Part shown: piece by piece, positions 1-8,736 of the stretch | Layout of the letters: every line of letters starts with the position of its first letter | Numbering within the stretch: the first letter of the stretch is position 1 | Assembly (NCBI RefSeq): GCF_003173035.1 | Contig: NZ_QGLE01000002.1 | Span: forward strand, 62,001 to 126,000 | Direction of reading: 5' to 3' | Source of the DNA: Zavarzinia aquatilis | GTDB taxonomy: Bacteria > Pseudomonadota > Alphaproteobacteria > Zavarziniales > Zavarziniaceae | DNA: 64,000 bases | Notes under the pieces: generated by a model | Seen by the model: only the letters and a program-made list of their open reading frames with translations | Database searches by the model: none | What the model was told of the DNA's origin: nothing | Translations under genes and position numbers: made by a program

Positions 1-1
1 C

Positions 2-727
2 ATCCTGCGCAATGACAGCCCCTATCGCGAGCTGGAGGGTCTGAAGAAGGACATCCGCCTCGCGCGGGGGGCCATCGCCACGCCGCCGCAAGCGGTCGAA
101 TTCGGTGTCCGCCACGGCATCGACCCGCTGGACGGGCAGAAGACCGGCTGGTTCTTCGATTTGCACGAAGCGCGCGGCATCGTCGCCCGGCTGGCGAAGG
201 GCGGCACCCTGCTGGACCTGTGCTGCCATACCGGTGCCTTCGGCCTGTCGGCCCTCAAGGCCGGCGCGACCTCGGCCCTGCTGGTCGACCGCGCCCAGCC
301 GGCCCTGGCCCAGGCCGAAGCGACGGCCCGGGCGAATGGCCTCGGGGCAAACGCCGAATTCCGCCGCGCCGATCTCTTCGATGCCGCCAATGCTCTTGGC
401 ACGGAAGGGCGGCGCTTCGATGTCGTGGTCGCCGACCCGCCCAGCTTCGCCAAATCGCGCAAGGACGTGCCGCAGGCGCTGAAGGCTTATCGCAAGCTGG
501 CGCAGGGCGTCGCCACGCTGGTCGCGCCCGGCGGTTTCCTGTTCATCGCGTCGTGCAGCCACAATATCGAGACCGAGGCCTTCACCACCGAAGTCGCGCG
601 CGGCATCGCCAATGCGGGGCGCGAAGGGCGAATCATCGTGGCCGGCGGCGCCGGCGCGGACCATCCGGTGCATCCCCTGCTGCCCGAGACCGGATATCTG
701 AAGTGGCTCGTGCTCGCGCTCGACTGA
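2..727 (+). CDS. Class I SAM-dependent rRNA methyltransferase, RlmI-like (5' end cut off)
   Basis: The reading frame is open from the window edge, so the N-terminal part (usually a PUA domain) is missing. What remains is the Rossmann methyltransferase domain: DGQKTGWFFD just before motif I, DLCCHTGAFGL (SAM-binding motif I), ADPPSFAKSR (catalytic motif IV) and a late SCSH segment. This order is typical of the RlmI/RlmK family, which makes 5-methylcytosine in 23S rRNA. The exact target base is inferred from the family. The end overlaps the likely GTG start of the next gene by 25 bases, suggesting co-transcription. Confidence 0.85.
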   Translation: MLRNDSPYRELEGLKKDIRLARGAIATPPQAVEFGVRHGIDPLDGQKTGWFFDLHEARGIVARLAKGGTLLDLCCHTGAFGLSALKAGATSALLVDRAQPALAQAEATARANGLGANAEFRRADLFDAANALGTEGRRFDVVVADPPSFAKSRKDVPQALKAYRKLAQGVATLVAPGGFLFIASCSHNIETEAFTTEVARGIANAGREGRIIVAGGAGADHPVHPLLPETGYLKWLVLALD

Positions 728-1419
728 TCGCCTTCGCGCTGGCCGCCGCCGCATCTTGGGCGGCGGTACCGGCGCGGGCCGAGACGGTCGATGTCGCCCT
801 GGTGCTGGCGCTGGATTCGTCGTCCTCGGTCGACCGGGACGAGTACTTCCTGCAAAGCCAGGGCATCGCCGCCGCCTTCGCCGACGCGGAGGTGCAGGCG
901 GCGATCGCCGCCGGCCCCAACAAGGTGATCGCGGTCGCCGTCCTCGAATGGTCGCAGCCCGGGCGGGCGCGGGTCGACCTCGGCTGGCAGAAGGTGACGG
1001 CGGAAACGGCGCCCGCCTTCGCCGAGGCGATCTTCAACAATCCCCGCTACATCGAGGGCGGCGGCACCGGCGTCGGCACGGCCCTGTTCCGGGCCGGTGC
1101 CCTGATGGATCAGGTGCCGTTCCAACCTTTACGCCGGGTGATCGACCTGTCGGGCGACGGCAAGAACAGCGCCGGCCCGCCAGCCGCGCCTGTGCGCGAC
1201 GCCCTGGTCGCCCGGGGCATCACGGTGAATGGCCTCGCCGTCGTCAACGCCGAGGCCGATGTCGACGACTACTACCGGGCGGAAGTGATCGGCGGCCCCG
1301 GCGCTTTCGTCGAGGTCGCCCGCGATTACGAGGATTTCGTCAACGCGATCAAGCGCAAGCTCCTGCGCGAACTGAAGACCGAGGCGCTGGTCGCGACGCT
1401 CACACCCGCTCGACCTTGA
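703..1419 (+). CDS. Secreted DUF1194 (von Willebrand A-like) protein
   Basis: I chose the GTG at 703 because it gives a complete signal peptide: a short Arg-rich n-region, a hydrophobic core and an AxA cleavage site before ETVDVAL. The mature protein starts with a strand ending in a DSSSSVD sequence, a MIDAS-like metal site (DxSxS), and contains DLSGDGKNS later, as in DUF1194 proteins. The role is unknown; these are periplasmic VWA-like proteins that probably bind other proteins through a metal ion. The 3' end overlaps the convergent nfeD-like gene by 20 bases. Confidence 0.8.
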   Translation: MARARARLIAFALAAAASWAAVPARAETVDVALVLALDSSSSVDRDEYFLQSQGIAAAFADAEVQAAIAAGPNKVIAVAVLEWSQPGRARVDLGWQKVTAETAPAFAEAIFNNPRYIEGGGTGVGTALFRAGALMDQVPFQPLRRVIDLSGDGKNSAGPPAAPVRDALVARGITVNGLAVVNAEADVDDYYRAEVIGGPGAFVEVARDYEDFVNAIKRKLLRELKTEALVATLTPARP

Positions 1420-1843
1420 GCGAGGTGCCGTTGGCCGCGACCACGCGCACCTTTGTCCCCGCCGGCAGGTCCGCCCCCGTCACCCGCCAGCTCGACCCGC
1501 CGAGATGGGCGCGGCCCTGGCCATTCTCGATCGCCTCGGCCAGCACCGCTTCGGTCCCGACCAGGGCATCGGCGCGCTGGTTGAGGCCGGGCAGGGCCTC
1601 GGGTGGGCGGCGACGCAGCCACTTTTGGCCCGCCAGCAGCGAGAGCGCGCTCGCGATGGCGAAGACCAGCACCTGATAGACGAGGTCCACCCCCGGCAGC
1701 AGCAGGAGCAGCGTGCCGGCCACGAAACCGCCGATGGCGAGCCACAGGAAGAGCACGCCGGGGGCGAGGATCTCGAGGATCAGCAGCACCCCGGCGAGGG
1801 CGTACCAGTACCAGAACACCACCTCGGGCATGGCGTCAGGCAT
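1400..1843 (-). CDS. NfeD family membrane protein
   Basis: The 147-residue protein has an N-terminal hydrophobic region of about two to three membrane segments (roughly residues 10-75), then a soluble C-terminal OB-fold-like domain (GTEAVLAEAIENGQGRAHLG). This is the short NfeD form, which pairs with SPFH/stomatin proteins. Its start overlaps the end of the SPFH gene by 8 bases, so the two are translationally coupled, as in qmcA-ybbJ of Escherichia coli. It probably acts in inner-membrane microdomain organisation or quality control. Confidence 0.85.
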   Translation of the reverse strand: MPDAMPEVVFWYWYALAGVLLILEILAPGVLFLWLAIGGFVAGTLLLLLPGVDLVYQVLVFAIASALSLLAGQKWLRRRPPEALPGLNQRADALVGTEAVLAEAIENGQGRAHLGGSSWRVTGADLPAGTKVRVVAANGTSLKVERV

Positions 1844-2765
1844 CCTTGGCGGACCCGCCCGAGCCGTGGCGGGTCAGGTCGGCGATGCCGGAAATGGCGC
1901 CCATGATCCCCGTCGCCTCGAGCGGCAGGAAGGTGATCTTGTTGTTGGGGGCCATGCCGATGCCGGCCAGCGCCTCGATGTATTTCTGGCCGAGGAAGTA
2001 ATTCACCGCGTCGGTGCCGCCGCTGGCGATGGCTTCGGAGACCATCTGGGTGGCGCGGGCCTCCGCCTCGGCCGAGCGCTCGCGGGCCTCGGCGTCGCGG
2101 AAGGCGGCCTCGCGCCGGCCTTCGGACTCGAGGATCGCCGCCTGCTTCTCGCCCTCGGCGCGCTTGATGCTGGCTTCGCGCACGCCCTCGGCCTCGAGGA
2201 TGACGGCGCGCTTCTCGCGCTCCGCCTTCATCTGGCGGGCCATGGCGTGGACCATGTCCTCGGGCGGGGCGATGTCCTTCAGCTCGATGCGGGTGATCTT
2301 CACGCCCCAGGGCTGGGTCGCCTCGTCGATGATGGCCAGCAGCTTGTCGTTGATCTCGCTGCGCTTCGACAGCACGTCGTCGAGATTCATCGCGCCCATG
2401 ACCGAGCGGATGTTGGTCAGCGTCAGATTGATCAGGGCCGCCATCAGGTTCTGCACCTCATAGGCGGCCTGGGCCGGGTTGATCACCTGATAGAAGGTGA
2501 CCGCATCGCAGGTGACGATCGCATTGTCGAGCGTGATGATCTTCTGCGACGGAATGTCGAGCACGACTTCCTGCGTGCTGAGCTTCGAGCCGATCTGGTC
2601 GATCAGCGGAAAGATGAAATTCAGGCCGGGCTGCAACGTCCGCGTATAGCGGCCGAATCGCTCCAGCGTATAGGCATGGCCCTGCGGCACCGTCTTCACC
2701 CCCATGAAGACCGTGATCACGACCAGAATCAGCAGAACCAGCACAAAAGCGCCGAAACCTTCCAT
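1836..2765 (-). CDS. SPFH/stomatin-like membrane protein, QmcA type
   Basis: The frame stays open far upstream, but the start at 2765 has a strong Shine-Dalgarno stretch (GGGAGGGGG) and gives a normal 309-residue stomatin. It has one N-terminal transmembrane helix, then the SPFH domain (VPQGHAYTLERFGRY, RTLQPGLNFIFPLID), a charged coiled-coil rich in ERxKRAxxxxAEG and a short C-terminal tail (NYFLGQKYIEAL). SPFH proteins assemble into large membrane cages and act with NfeD and sometimes FtsH. It forms an operon with the downstream nfeD-like gene. Confidence 0.88.
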   Translation of the reverse strand: MEGFGAFVLVLLILVVITVFMGVKTVPQGHAYTLERFGRYTRTLQPGLNFIFPLIDQIGSKLSTQEVVLDIPSQKIITLDNAIVTCDAVTFYQVINPAQAAYEVQNLMAALINLTLTNIRSVMGAMNLDDVLSKRSEINDKLLAIIDEATQPWGVKITRIELKDIAPPEDMVHAMARQMKAEREKRAVILEAEGVREASIKRAEGEKQAAILESEGRREAAFRDAEARERSAEAEARATQMVSEAIASGGTDAVNYFLGQKYIEALAGIGMAPNNKITFLPLEATGIMGAISGIADLTRHGSGGSAKDA

Positions 2766-2843
2766 TTCCCCCTCCCCTCGCATCCGTCGGGTTGGGCATA
2801 CTATAGCAGCCCCGACGGCGCGCTCCCAATGAACGGCGTCACA

Positions 2844-3572
2844 ATGCGTATTCTTTGCGTCCAGAACGATCTTCGCACCCCGCCCGGCCTCGTCGGCCTT
2901 GGCATGATGCGGGCCGGTGCCCGGCTCGATGTGATCGCGCCGCATCACGCCTGGTCCAGCCTCGCCCCCCGGGGCGGCATCCCGGTGCCCGCCGATCCCG
3001 GCGACTACGATGCCCTCCTCGTGCTCGGCGGGCCGATGCACGCCAACAACGACAAGGATTTTCCGCCGCTGGAGCGAACCGCGGGCCTGATCGCGCAATT
3101 CGCCGCGCAGGACCGGCCGGTGCTGGGCATCTGCCTTGGCTCGCAACTGATCGCGCGGGCTTTCGGCGCCCGGGTCTATCCCCACAGCCTGACCGAGGTC
3201 GGCTTCCGCCCGCTCGACCTGACCGCCGAGGCCGCCGCCGATCCGCTGCTGGCGGGGCTGCCGGCGCAGGTCCATATCATGCAGTGGCACGAAGATACGT
3301 TCGAGCTGCCCCAGGGCGCGACCCTGCTGATGACCGGCCCGGAATGCCACCATCAGGCCTTCCGCATCGGCCGCGCGACCTATGCCTTCCAGTGCCATTT
3401 CGAGGTCACGGGCGACATCGCCCGGACCTGGGTGCAGACTCAAGGCGAATGGCTGGCGCGCAACAAGCCCGATATCCTCGCCCGCTTCGAGGACGACCTG
3501 CATCGCCACCTGCCCGCGGCCGCCCGTTTCGCCGCGACGGTGACCGAGCGTTTCCTGACCCTCGTCCGCTAG
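2844..3572 (+). CDS. Class I glutamine amidotransferase (GMP synthase-like)
   Basis: The protein carries the triad motifs of class I amidotransferases: nucleophile Cys in GICLGSQL, His in FQCHFEV and a nearby Glu. VLGGPMHAN forms the oxyanion-loop region. The length of about 240 residues matches stand-alone GuaA-like amidotransferases of unknown substrate. The start could also be the in-frame ATG at 2829. I prefer 2844 (MRILCVQND) because family members usually start there. The gene is divergent from the qmcA-like gene across about 80 bases. Confidence 0.8.
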   Translation: MRILCVQNDLRTPPGLVGLGMMRAGARLDVIAPHHAWSSLAPRGGIPVPADPGDYDALLVLGGPMHANNDKDFPPLERTAGLIAQFAAQDRPVLGICLGSQLIARAFGARVYPHSLTEVGFRPLDLTAEAAADPLLAGLPAQVHIMQWHEDTFELPQGATLLMTGPECHHQAFRIGRATYAFQCHFEVTGDIARTWVQTQGEWLARNKPDILARFEDDLHRHLPAAARFAATVTERFLTLVR

Positions 3573-3638
3573 CCTTTCCGCCCGCTTTGTGCAGGATGGC
3601 GTCGTGATCCCCCTCCCCCGGCCCCCCACATCGACGAC

Positions 3639-4796
3639 ATGACGACAACCCGCCGCCGCCTCCTCGCCTTAGGCGCCGGTCTGGCCTTGGGCGCTCCCGC
3701 TATCGGTCGCAGCCTCGCCGCGCCTGCGCCTTTGCACCTGCTCGCCCCCGCGGCTTACGACGACCCGGGCGTCCTCTCCGCGCTCAAGACGGCGACCAAA
3801 TCGGCCTTCGACCTGCAGCCCCTCGCCAATGACGACAGCGCCGTGGCTCCGCTGGTGCCGCTGCTGCCCGGGGCGACGGCGGCACAGCGCGCGGCGCGGC
3901 CAACACTGACAGTCGCCGCGCATCCCTGGCTGCGCGGCATCCTCTGGCCCGAGGGCGCGGTCGATCCGCTGGGCAAGGACGGCAGCGCGCCGGCCTCGAG
4001 TTTCGAGCTGGCGCCCGGATTGAGCCCACCGCTCGCCGAACTCGAATCCGGCCTGGAGGGCAGCTATCTGCTGGGCCGGACCCTGCGGTTCGATATCGCC
4101 GGGGTCGGCGTCGACAGCCGCCGGGTCTCGGTCGCGGCGCTCGACGACATCGGCCTGTCCCTGATCGACGATCCGGCGCTGTCCGGGCGCTATGGCCTGG
4201 TCCACGACGCCCGCTGCCTGCTGCCCTTGGTGATGCTCTATTGCGGGCTCGATCCGTTCCGCCTCCAGCTCGACAGCGAATTGCGCCGCTTCGAGGCCGG
4301 AATGCGTCGCCTTGTCGAGCGCGCGGCGCTGATCGCCGCGACCCCGGCCGAGGCCGCCGCCGCCCTGGCCGACGGCAGGATCGACCTCGCGCTGCCGCTC
4401 GGCCTCGGCGCCATGGCGCCGGCGCGGCTGGCTGGCGGCCGCCACCTGACCGTGGCCGCGCCCGGGCGGGGGCCCATGGCCGGACAGGCCGCCTTCTACT
4501 GGGTCGAAATGCTGGCCTTGCCCACGCAATGCCCGAAGCCGGATGCCGCGCGGGCCGTGCTGGACGCGGTGGCGGGTCGACCGCTGGTCTCAGCTTTGGC
4601 CCGGATGGGCGGGCTCTGCCCGGCGGCGGGCCTCCTCGCCGCCGGAAACGTCGACATTCTCACGGCCGAGGAACGACTCGCCCTCGATTTCGAGGCCTGG
4701 CCCGCGCTGCTTGCCCGCTGCACGGCGATGGACCTGGTGCCTGAACGCAAGCGCCTGCAACCCCTGCTCGACGCCGCCCTCGCCGCCCGGAAATGA
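3639..4796 (+). CDS. Tat-exported extracellular solute-binding-like protein
   Basis: The N-terminus MTTTRRRLLALGAGLALG is a twin-arginine signal with an RRxLL core, a hydrophobic stretch and a cleavage site near SLAAPA. The rest (about 355 residues) has a layout like periplasmic polyamine or iron-binding proteins (PotD/AfuA type), including a hinge-like crossover. No transporter permease or ATPase lies beside it, so it may be an orphan binding protein or have another periplasmic role. The assignment is by overall resemblance. The gene ends 4 bases before a terminator hairpin shared with the convergent exporter gene. Confidence 0.55.
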   Translation: MTTTRRRLLALGAGLALGAPAIGRSLAAPAPLHLLAPAAYDDPGVLSALKTATKSAFDLQPLANDDSAVAPLVPLLPGATAAQRAARPTLTVAAHPWLRGILWPEGAVDPLGKDGSAPASSFELAPGLSPPLAELESGLEGSYLLGRTLRFDIAGVGVDSRRVSVAALDDIGLSLIDDPALSGRYGLVHDARCLLPLVMLYCGLDPFRLQLDSELRRFEAGMRRLVERAALIAATPAEAAAALADGRIDLALPLGLGAMAPARLAGGRHLTVAAPGRGPMAGQAAFYWVEMLALPTQCPKPDAARAVLDAVAGRPLVSALARMGGLCPAAGLLAAGNVDILTAEERLALDFEAWPALLARCTAMDLVPERKRLQPLLDAALAARK

Positions 4797-4800
4797 AAAA

Positions 4801-4825
4801 GGGGCGCCCAACCGGGCGCCCCTTT
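4801..4825. terminator. Bidirectional intrinsic terminator
   Basis: A 9-bp perfect stem (GGGGCGCCC / GGGCGCCCC) with an AACC loop. Five A residues precede it on the plus strand, giving a T-run for the minus-strand exporter gene, and TTT follows it on the plus strand. It lies between two convergent genes and can serve both. Confidence 0.85.
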
Positions 4826-4849
4826 CCGCATGGCCGCCGTTGACGGCGA

Positions 4850-7216
4850 TCAGTGCATACTGCGCATCAGCGCGGCGCGTTCCTCTTCCGTCAGCGGCGG
4901 ATACTTCTTCGGGAAGACCTGCTGGATGATGGCGATCAGCGCCGGCAGCAAGGTCACCGCGCCGATCATGTTCACCATGAACATGAAGGTCAGCAACATG
5001 CCCATGTCGGCCTGGAACTTCAGCTCGGAGAAGCTCCAGGTCGAGACGCCAACGGCGAGGGTGAAGCCGGTGAACATGGTCGCCGAGCCCACGTCCTTCA
5101 GTGCCTGTTCGTAAGCGTGGAAGGGCGACTTGCCGAGGCGCATGTAACGCTGGATGCGGTTGTATTCGTAGATGCCGTAGTCGACGCCGATACCGACCGC
5201 GATCGCCAGCACCGGCAGGGTCGAGATCTTCAGGCCGATCTGGGCGAGGGTCAGGAACATGTTGCCGATGATCGTCGACAGGATCAGCGGCAGCACGCAG
5301 CAGAGCGAACCGCGCCATTCCCGATAGGTCAGGAACACGAGGCTGATCACCACCGCGTAGACCCACAGCAGCATCGGGATTTCCTGCTCCTCCACCACTT
5401 CGTTGGTGGCGGCGGTCACGCCGATCGAGCCGGCGGCGAGACGGATCTGCATCCCCTCGAGCTGGTTCTCCGGCTTGGCGCGGAAGTCCTTCACCGCGGC
5501 GACCACCTTCTTGATCGTGACGGCCTTGCTGTCCTTGGTGAAGATCAGCAGCGGCAGCACGGTGCAGGTGGTGTTCAGGGTCATGGTCGAGGTCGGGATG
5601 GGACCGACCGCCTGGGCGAGCACCGAGGTGTTACGCGGCAGGAAATACCACTTCAGGTTACCCTCGCGCCACATGGAGCCGACCATCTTGGCGAGGAGGG
5701 GCAGGCCGATCGTCGATTGCACGCCCGGCACATTGGCCATTTCCCACTGGAAGCGGTCGAGCACGGCCATGTACTTGTGGTCGACACAGGCGCCTTCCGG
5801 CGTCTCGACGATCACGGTCAGGATGTTCACGCCGATGTCGAAATTGTCGACGACATAGCGGGTGTCCTGATTGTAGCGGCTTTCCGGCCGCAGCTCGGCC
5901 GCGCCGGCATGGACGTCGCCGATCTGCAGACCCTTGGAGATATAGACGCCGACCGCGCCGAGGATCAGGCAGCCGATGACCATCATCCAGGCGTTGCGCG
6001 GCTTGGCGATGCGCGCGACATAGGGCCAGACCTTCTCGCGCTTCTCCATCTGCTTCTTCACGCGGCGGGCATAATCGCCCGTCGGCGCGATATAGCTGGC
6101 CAGCAGCGGCAGCATGATCAGGTTCGAGACGATCTTCAGCCCGATACCGATCGAGGCGGTGATCGCCAGCTCGCGGATCATGCCGATGGGGATGAGATAG
6201 AGCGTCGCGAAACCGGCGAGGCAGGTCGAAAGCGCGATGGAGCCCGGCACCAGCAGGAAGGTGAAGGTATCGCGCGCGGCCTGTTCCTTGGTCTTGCCGT
6301 TGGCGATCTCGGACGAGACCATGTTGATCTGCTGCACGCCGTGAGAGACGCCGATGGCGAAGACCAGGAACGGCACCAGCACGGCCAGCGGATCGAGGTT
6401 GTATCCCATCAGGTGCAGGATGCCGAATTGCCAGGTCAGCGAGCACAGCGACGCGGACAGGGTGACGAAGGTCAGCAGCCAGGACCGGCAATAGAGCCAG
6501 AGCATCATCACGGTCAGGGCGAAGGCGACGGCCATGAAGATGACCACGCTTTCGGCGCCGTTCTTGATGTCGCCCATGATCTTGGCGAAGCCGACGATCT
6601 TCACCGAGATGCCGTCCTTCTCGTACTTCTGACGGAAGGCTTCGAGATCGTCGGCGACGCGGAAGTAATCCAGCCGCTCGCGGGTATCGGGGTCGATATC
6701 CTGCAGCTCGGCCGAGATCATCGAGGATTCGAGATTGTTGGCGACCATGCGCCCGACGATGCCGGCCTTCAGGACATTGGCACGAACGACCGCCATCGAG
6801 GCGTCGTCGGCGCGGAAGTCGGCCGGAATCACGTCGCCGGCATTGATGCCTTCTTCGGTGATTTCGAGGTAACGGGTATTCGGCGTCCACAGCGAGGCCA
6901 GCGTGGGACGCGAAACGCCGCGAATATAGAACACGTCGTCGGTCGCGGCCTTCAGAACCTTCAGGTATTCGGACGTGAAGATCGTCTTGTCCTTGGTGTT
7001 TTCAAGGACGACGATGATGCGATTGGCGCCGGCGAAATCGTCACGATACTTCTGGAAGGTCTCGATATATTCGTGACCGATCGGCAGCATCTTCTCGAAG
7101 CCGGTATCCATGCGGAGGTTGGAAGCGAGGAACCCCATCGCCACCGTCAGGACCGCCAGAAGCCCCAGGATATAGGCCCTGAATCTGAACAAAAAATTCT
7201 CTATATGCCGCAGCAT
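4850..7216 (-). CDS. RND superfamily (MMPL-type) exporter
   Basis: A 788-residue membrane protein with two similar halves. Each has one transmembrane helix, a large periplasmic loop and a cluster of about five helices. Acidic and Gly-rich signatures in the helix clusters (FAIGVSHGVQQ in half 1, AIAVGIGVDYGIYEYNRI in half 2) match the proton-relay region of RND/MMPL lipid exporters. The substrate is unknown; relatives move hopanoids, sterols or other lipids. A TetR regulator gene lies directly upstream on the same strand, and a sigma-70-like promoter lies between them. Confidence 0.85.
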   Translation of the reverse strand: MLRHIENFLFRFRAYILGLLAVLTVAMGFLASNLRMDTGFEKMLPIGHEYIETFQKYRDDFAGANRIIVVLENTKDKTIFTSEYLKVLKAATDDVFYIRGVSRPTLASLWTPNTRYLEITEEGINAGDVIPADFRADDASMAVVRANVLKAGIVGRMVANNLESSMISAELQDIDPDTRERLDYFRVADDLEAFRQKYEKDGISVKIVGFAKIMGDIKNGAESVVIFMAVAFALTVMMLWLYCRSWLLTFVTLSASLCSLTWQFGILHLMGYNLDPLAVLVPFLVFAIGVSHGVQQINMVSSEIANGKTKEQAARDTFTFLLVPGSIALSTCLAGFATLYLIPIGMIRELAITASIGIGLKIVSNLIMLPLLASYIAPTGDYARRVKKQMEKREKVWPYVARIAKPRNAWMMVIGCLILGAVGVYISKGLQIGDVHAGAAELRPESRYNQDTRYVVDNFDIGVNILTVIVETPEGACVDHKYMAVLDRFQWEMANVPGVQSTIGLPLLAKMVGSMWREGNLKWYFLPRNTSVLAQAVGPIPTSTMTLNTTCTVLPLLIFTKDSKAVTIKKVVAAVKDFRAKPENQLEGMQIRLAAGSIGVTAATNEVVEEQEIPMLLWVYAVVISLVFLTYREWRGSLCCVLPLILSTIIGNMFLTLAQIGLKISTLPVLAIAVGIGVDYGIYEYNRIQRYMRLGKSPFHAYEQALKDVGSATMFTGFTLAVGVSTWSFSELKFQADMGMLLTFMFMVNMIGAVTLLPALIAIIQQVFPKKYPPLTEEERAALMRSMH

Positions 7217-7328
7217 CGAGTCTCCCCTTCCCCGCCGGTATTTCTCAACCGATCGTGTTGTCGCCGCGCCCTGCCGGGTCCGGTCGGTGTCTTAGGCACG
7301 CGGGGGCGCAACTCCCCCGAATTCTTCG

Positions 7329-7357
7329 CTATTAGGCCGCCGCAAACTCCCCGTCAA
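7329..7357 (-). promoter_or_regulatory. Sigma-70-like promoter of the RND exporter gene
   Basis: On the minus strand TTGACG is followed 17 bases later by TAATAG, giving an expected start about 105 bases before the exporter ATG. It is the best promoter-like sequence in the 215-base gap between the TetR gene and the exporter. No clear dyad operator is visible in this gap. Confidence 0.55.
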
Positions 7358-7431
7358 CTAACTTCATGGCCCATGAGGTCCGGAATCCCTCGGGATCGAG
7401 CGCATCTGAAAAAGCCGCGCGGCAAATGGCG

Positions 7432-8163
7432 TCATTCTGGCAGCAAGACCGCCAGCATTTCCGCCATGGCCGCCCGGGCCGCCGCCGGATCGACCCCCTC
7501 GACCCTCCGTAGGGCATACCAGTGGTGGAATCCGGTCGCCGCCGCGATGCGCGCGATCAGGGCGAGACGCTTCGGCTTGCGCAGGGTCGCCAGCTCCGGC
7601 TTGAAGGTGACGCCGATCTGTACCCGCAGGGCATATTCGACATGGGCGAAGGTCGCCTTCAGCGTCGCCGAGATCGGCGCGGCGATCTGCCCCGCCCAAT
7701 AGACATTGCCCGCCCGCTCGAACAGGGCGAAGCGCTGCTCGACCAGGGCGTCGATACGCGCCTTGCGCGGCAGGTCTGTCGGAATGGGCTGCACCGACGG
7801 GGCGAACCGGTTGACCCCCAGTTCAACGGCGGCGATGAGCAGGGTTTCCAGGTCCGGGAAATGCTGGAACACCGAACGGGTGGAAACGCCCGACCGTTCG
7901 GCGATGACCTTGGCCGGAGGCTTGAACTGCCCTTCGTCGAGCAGGGCGATCAGGGCGTCGAGCACAGCCGCCCGGGTACGCTGCGAGCGGGCGACACGGC
8001 CATCGACCTTGCCCGGCAGCGCGCCGCCGTCGGGCTTGCCTTTCGGCTTGCCGCCCTGGACTTTGCCTTTCGGCTTGCCGCCCCTGGTTTCAGCCTCGGC
8101 GACGCCCTTCCAGACGGCGTTCACATCTTCGCCCCACGGCAATGCCGATTTGACCACGCCCAT
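7432..8163 (-). CDS. TetR family transcriptional regulator with Lys/Gly/Pro-rich N-terminal tail
   Basis: The DNA-binding HTH (VIAERSGVSTRSVFQHFPDLETLLIAA) lies at about residues 85-115 rather than near the start, because about 55 residues precede it. That tail repeats GGKPKGK with variations and is highly basic. The C-terminal ligand domain is TetR-like. The gene sits upstream of the RND exporter in the same direction and likely controls it. A later start would remove part of the tail, but the repeats are in frame and the codon use resembles the rest of the gene. Confidence 0.8.
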   Translation of the reverse strand: MGVVKSALPWGEDVNAVWKGVAEAETRGGKPKGKVQGGKPKGKPDGGALPGKVDGRVARSQRTRAAVLDALIALLDEGQFKPPAKVIAERSGVSTRSVFQHFPDLETLLIAAVELGVNRFAPSVQPIPTDLPRKARIDALVEQRFALFERAGNVYWAGQIAAPISATLKATFAHVEYALRVQIGVTFKPELATLRKPKRLALIARIAAATGFHHWYALRRVEGVDPAAARAAMAEMLAVLLPE

Positions 8164-8178
8164 CCCCCAGACCGGAAC

Positions 8179-8688
8179 TCAGAATGCGGCGCAGGGCCGG
8201 CCCATGGCATCCACGGCTACGCCATCGAGATGATATTCGCCGGAACACGGCGACAGATCGAGCTTCACCGTGCGGCCCCGCCCCGGCTTGGTGGCGGCGG
8301 GCTTCGCGCTGGCGGGCTTGGCCGGCGCGGCTGAAGGGCGCGGCACGAGCGCGACACCCGGCGGCGGCGGCAATGCCAACCGCGGCGCGGCGGCAGCGCC
8401 CGCGGCCGGCTTTCCGGGCACGGCCGGCTTTCCGGGCACGGGCGGCGGCAGGGCGGCGACGATCCGGCCCGGTGCCTGCGGATGATTCGGATCGGCCCAG
8501 CGGCTGCGCAGGGTCTCGCCCGGCAGCAGCATGTCCTGTGGCGATTTCGGCGCCGGCCGCGTGTCGACGCTGCGCGTCTCCAGCGCCGGCAGGGGGGTGG
8601 AGGAGGCCGGCGCATCGGCGAACGCGAGGCCGGGCAGCGCCATGGTCAGCGCCGCCGCGATAGCCCCAAAGCCGCGTCCGATCCGCAT
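8179..8688 (-). CDS. Secreted Pro/Ala-rich hypothetical protein
   Basis: I chose the ATG at 8688 over 8718 because it gives a clean signal peptide (MRIGRGFGAIAAALTMALPG, then AFADA). The mature part is low-complexity, rich in Pro, Ala and Lys, and contains a tandem PGKPAV/PGKPAA repeat. It ends in a compact segment with two cysteines (LSPCSGEYHLDG and GRPCAAF). No family is recognised. It begins 48 bases after the doxX-like gene and in the same direction, so it may be the last gene of the bufferin operon. It also lies only 15 bases upstream of the TetR gene. Confidence 0.65.
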   Translation of the reverse strand: MRIGRGFGAIAAALTMALPGLAFADAPASSTPLPALETRSVDTRPAPKSPQDMLLPGETLRSRWADPNHPQAPGRIVAALPPPVPGKPAVPGKPAAGAAAAPRLALPPPPGVALVPRPSAAPAKPASAKPAATKPGRGRTVKLDLSPCSGEYHLDGVAVDAMGRPCAAF

Positions 8689-8736
8689 CGTTCCCGTGTC
8701 CACCCGCCAAATCACCACCGGCAGGATAGCAGCAGA

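Noticed and set aside
1713-2828. Upstream extension of the amidotransferase frame to 1713
   Set aside because: It runs antisense through the QmcA/NfeD genes. The natural amidotransferase start is at 2844 or 2829.
4853-7702. A 949-codon plus-strand frame opposite the RND exporter
   Set aside because: It is a shadow frame: it mirrors the exporter gene on the minus strand, is full of His, Asp and Arg and matches no family. High GC makes such frames common.
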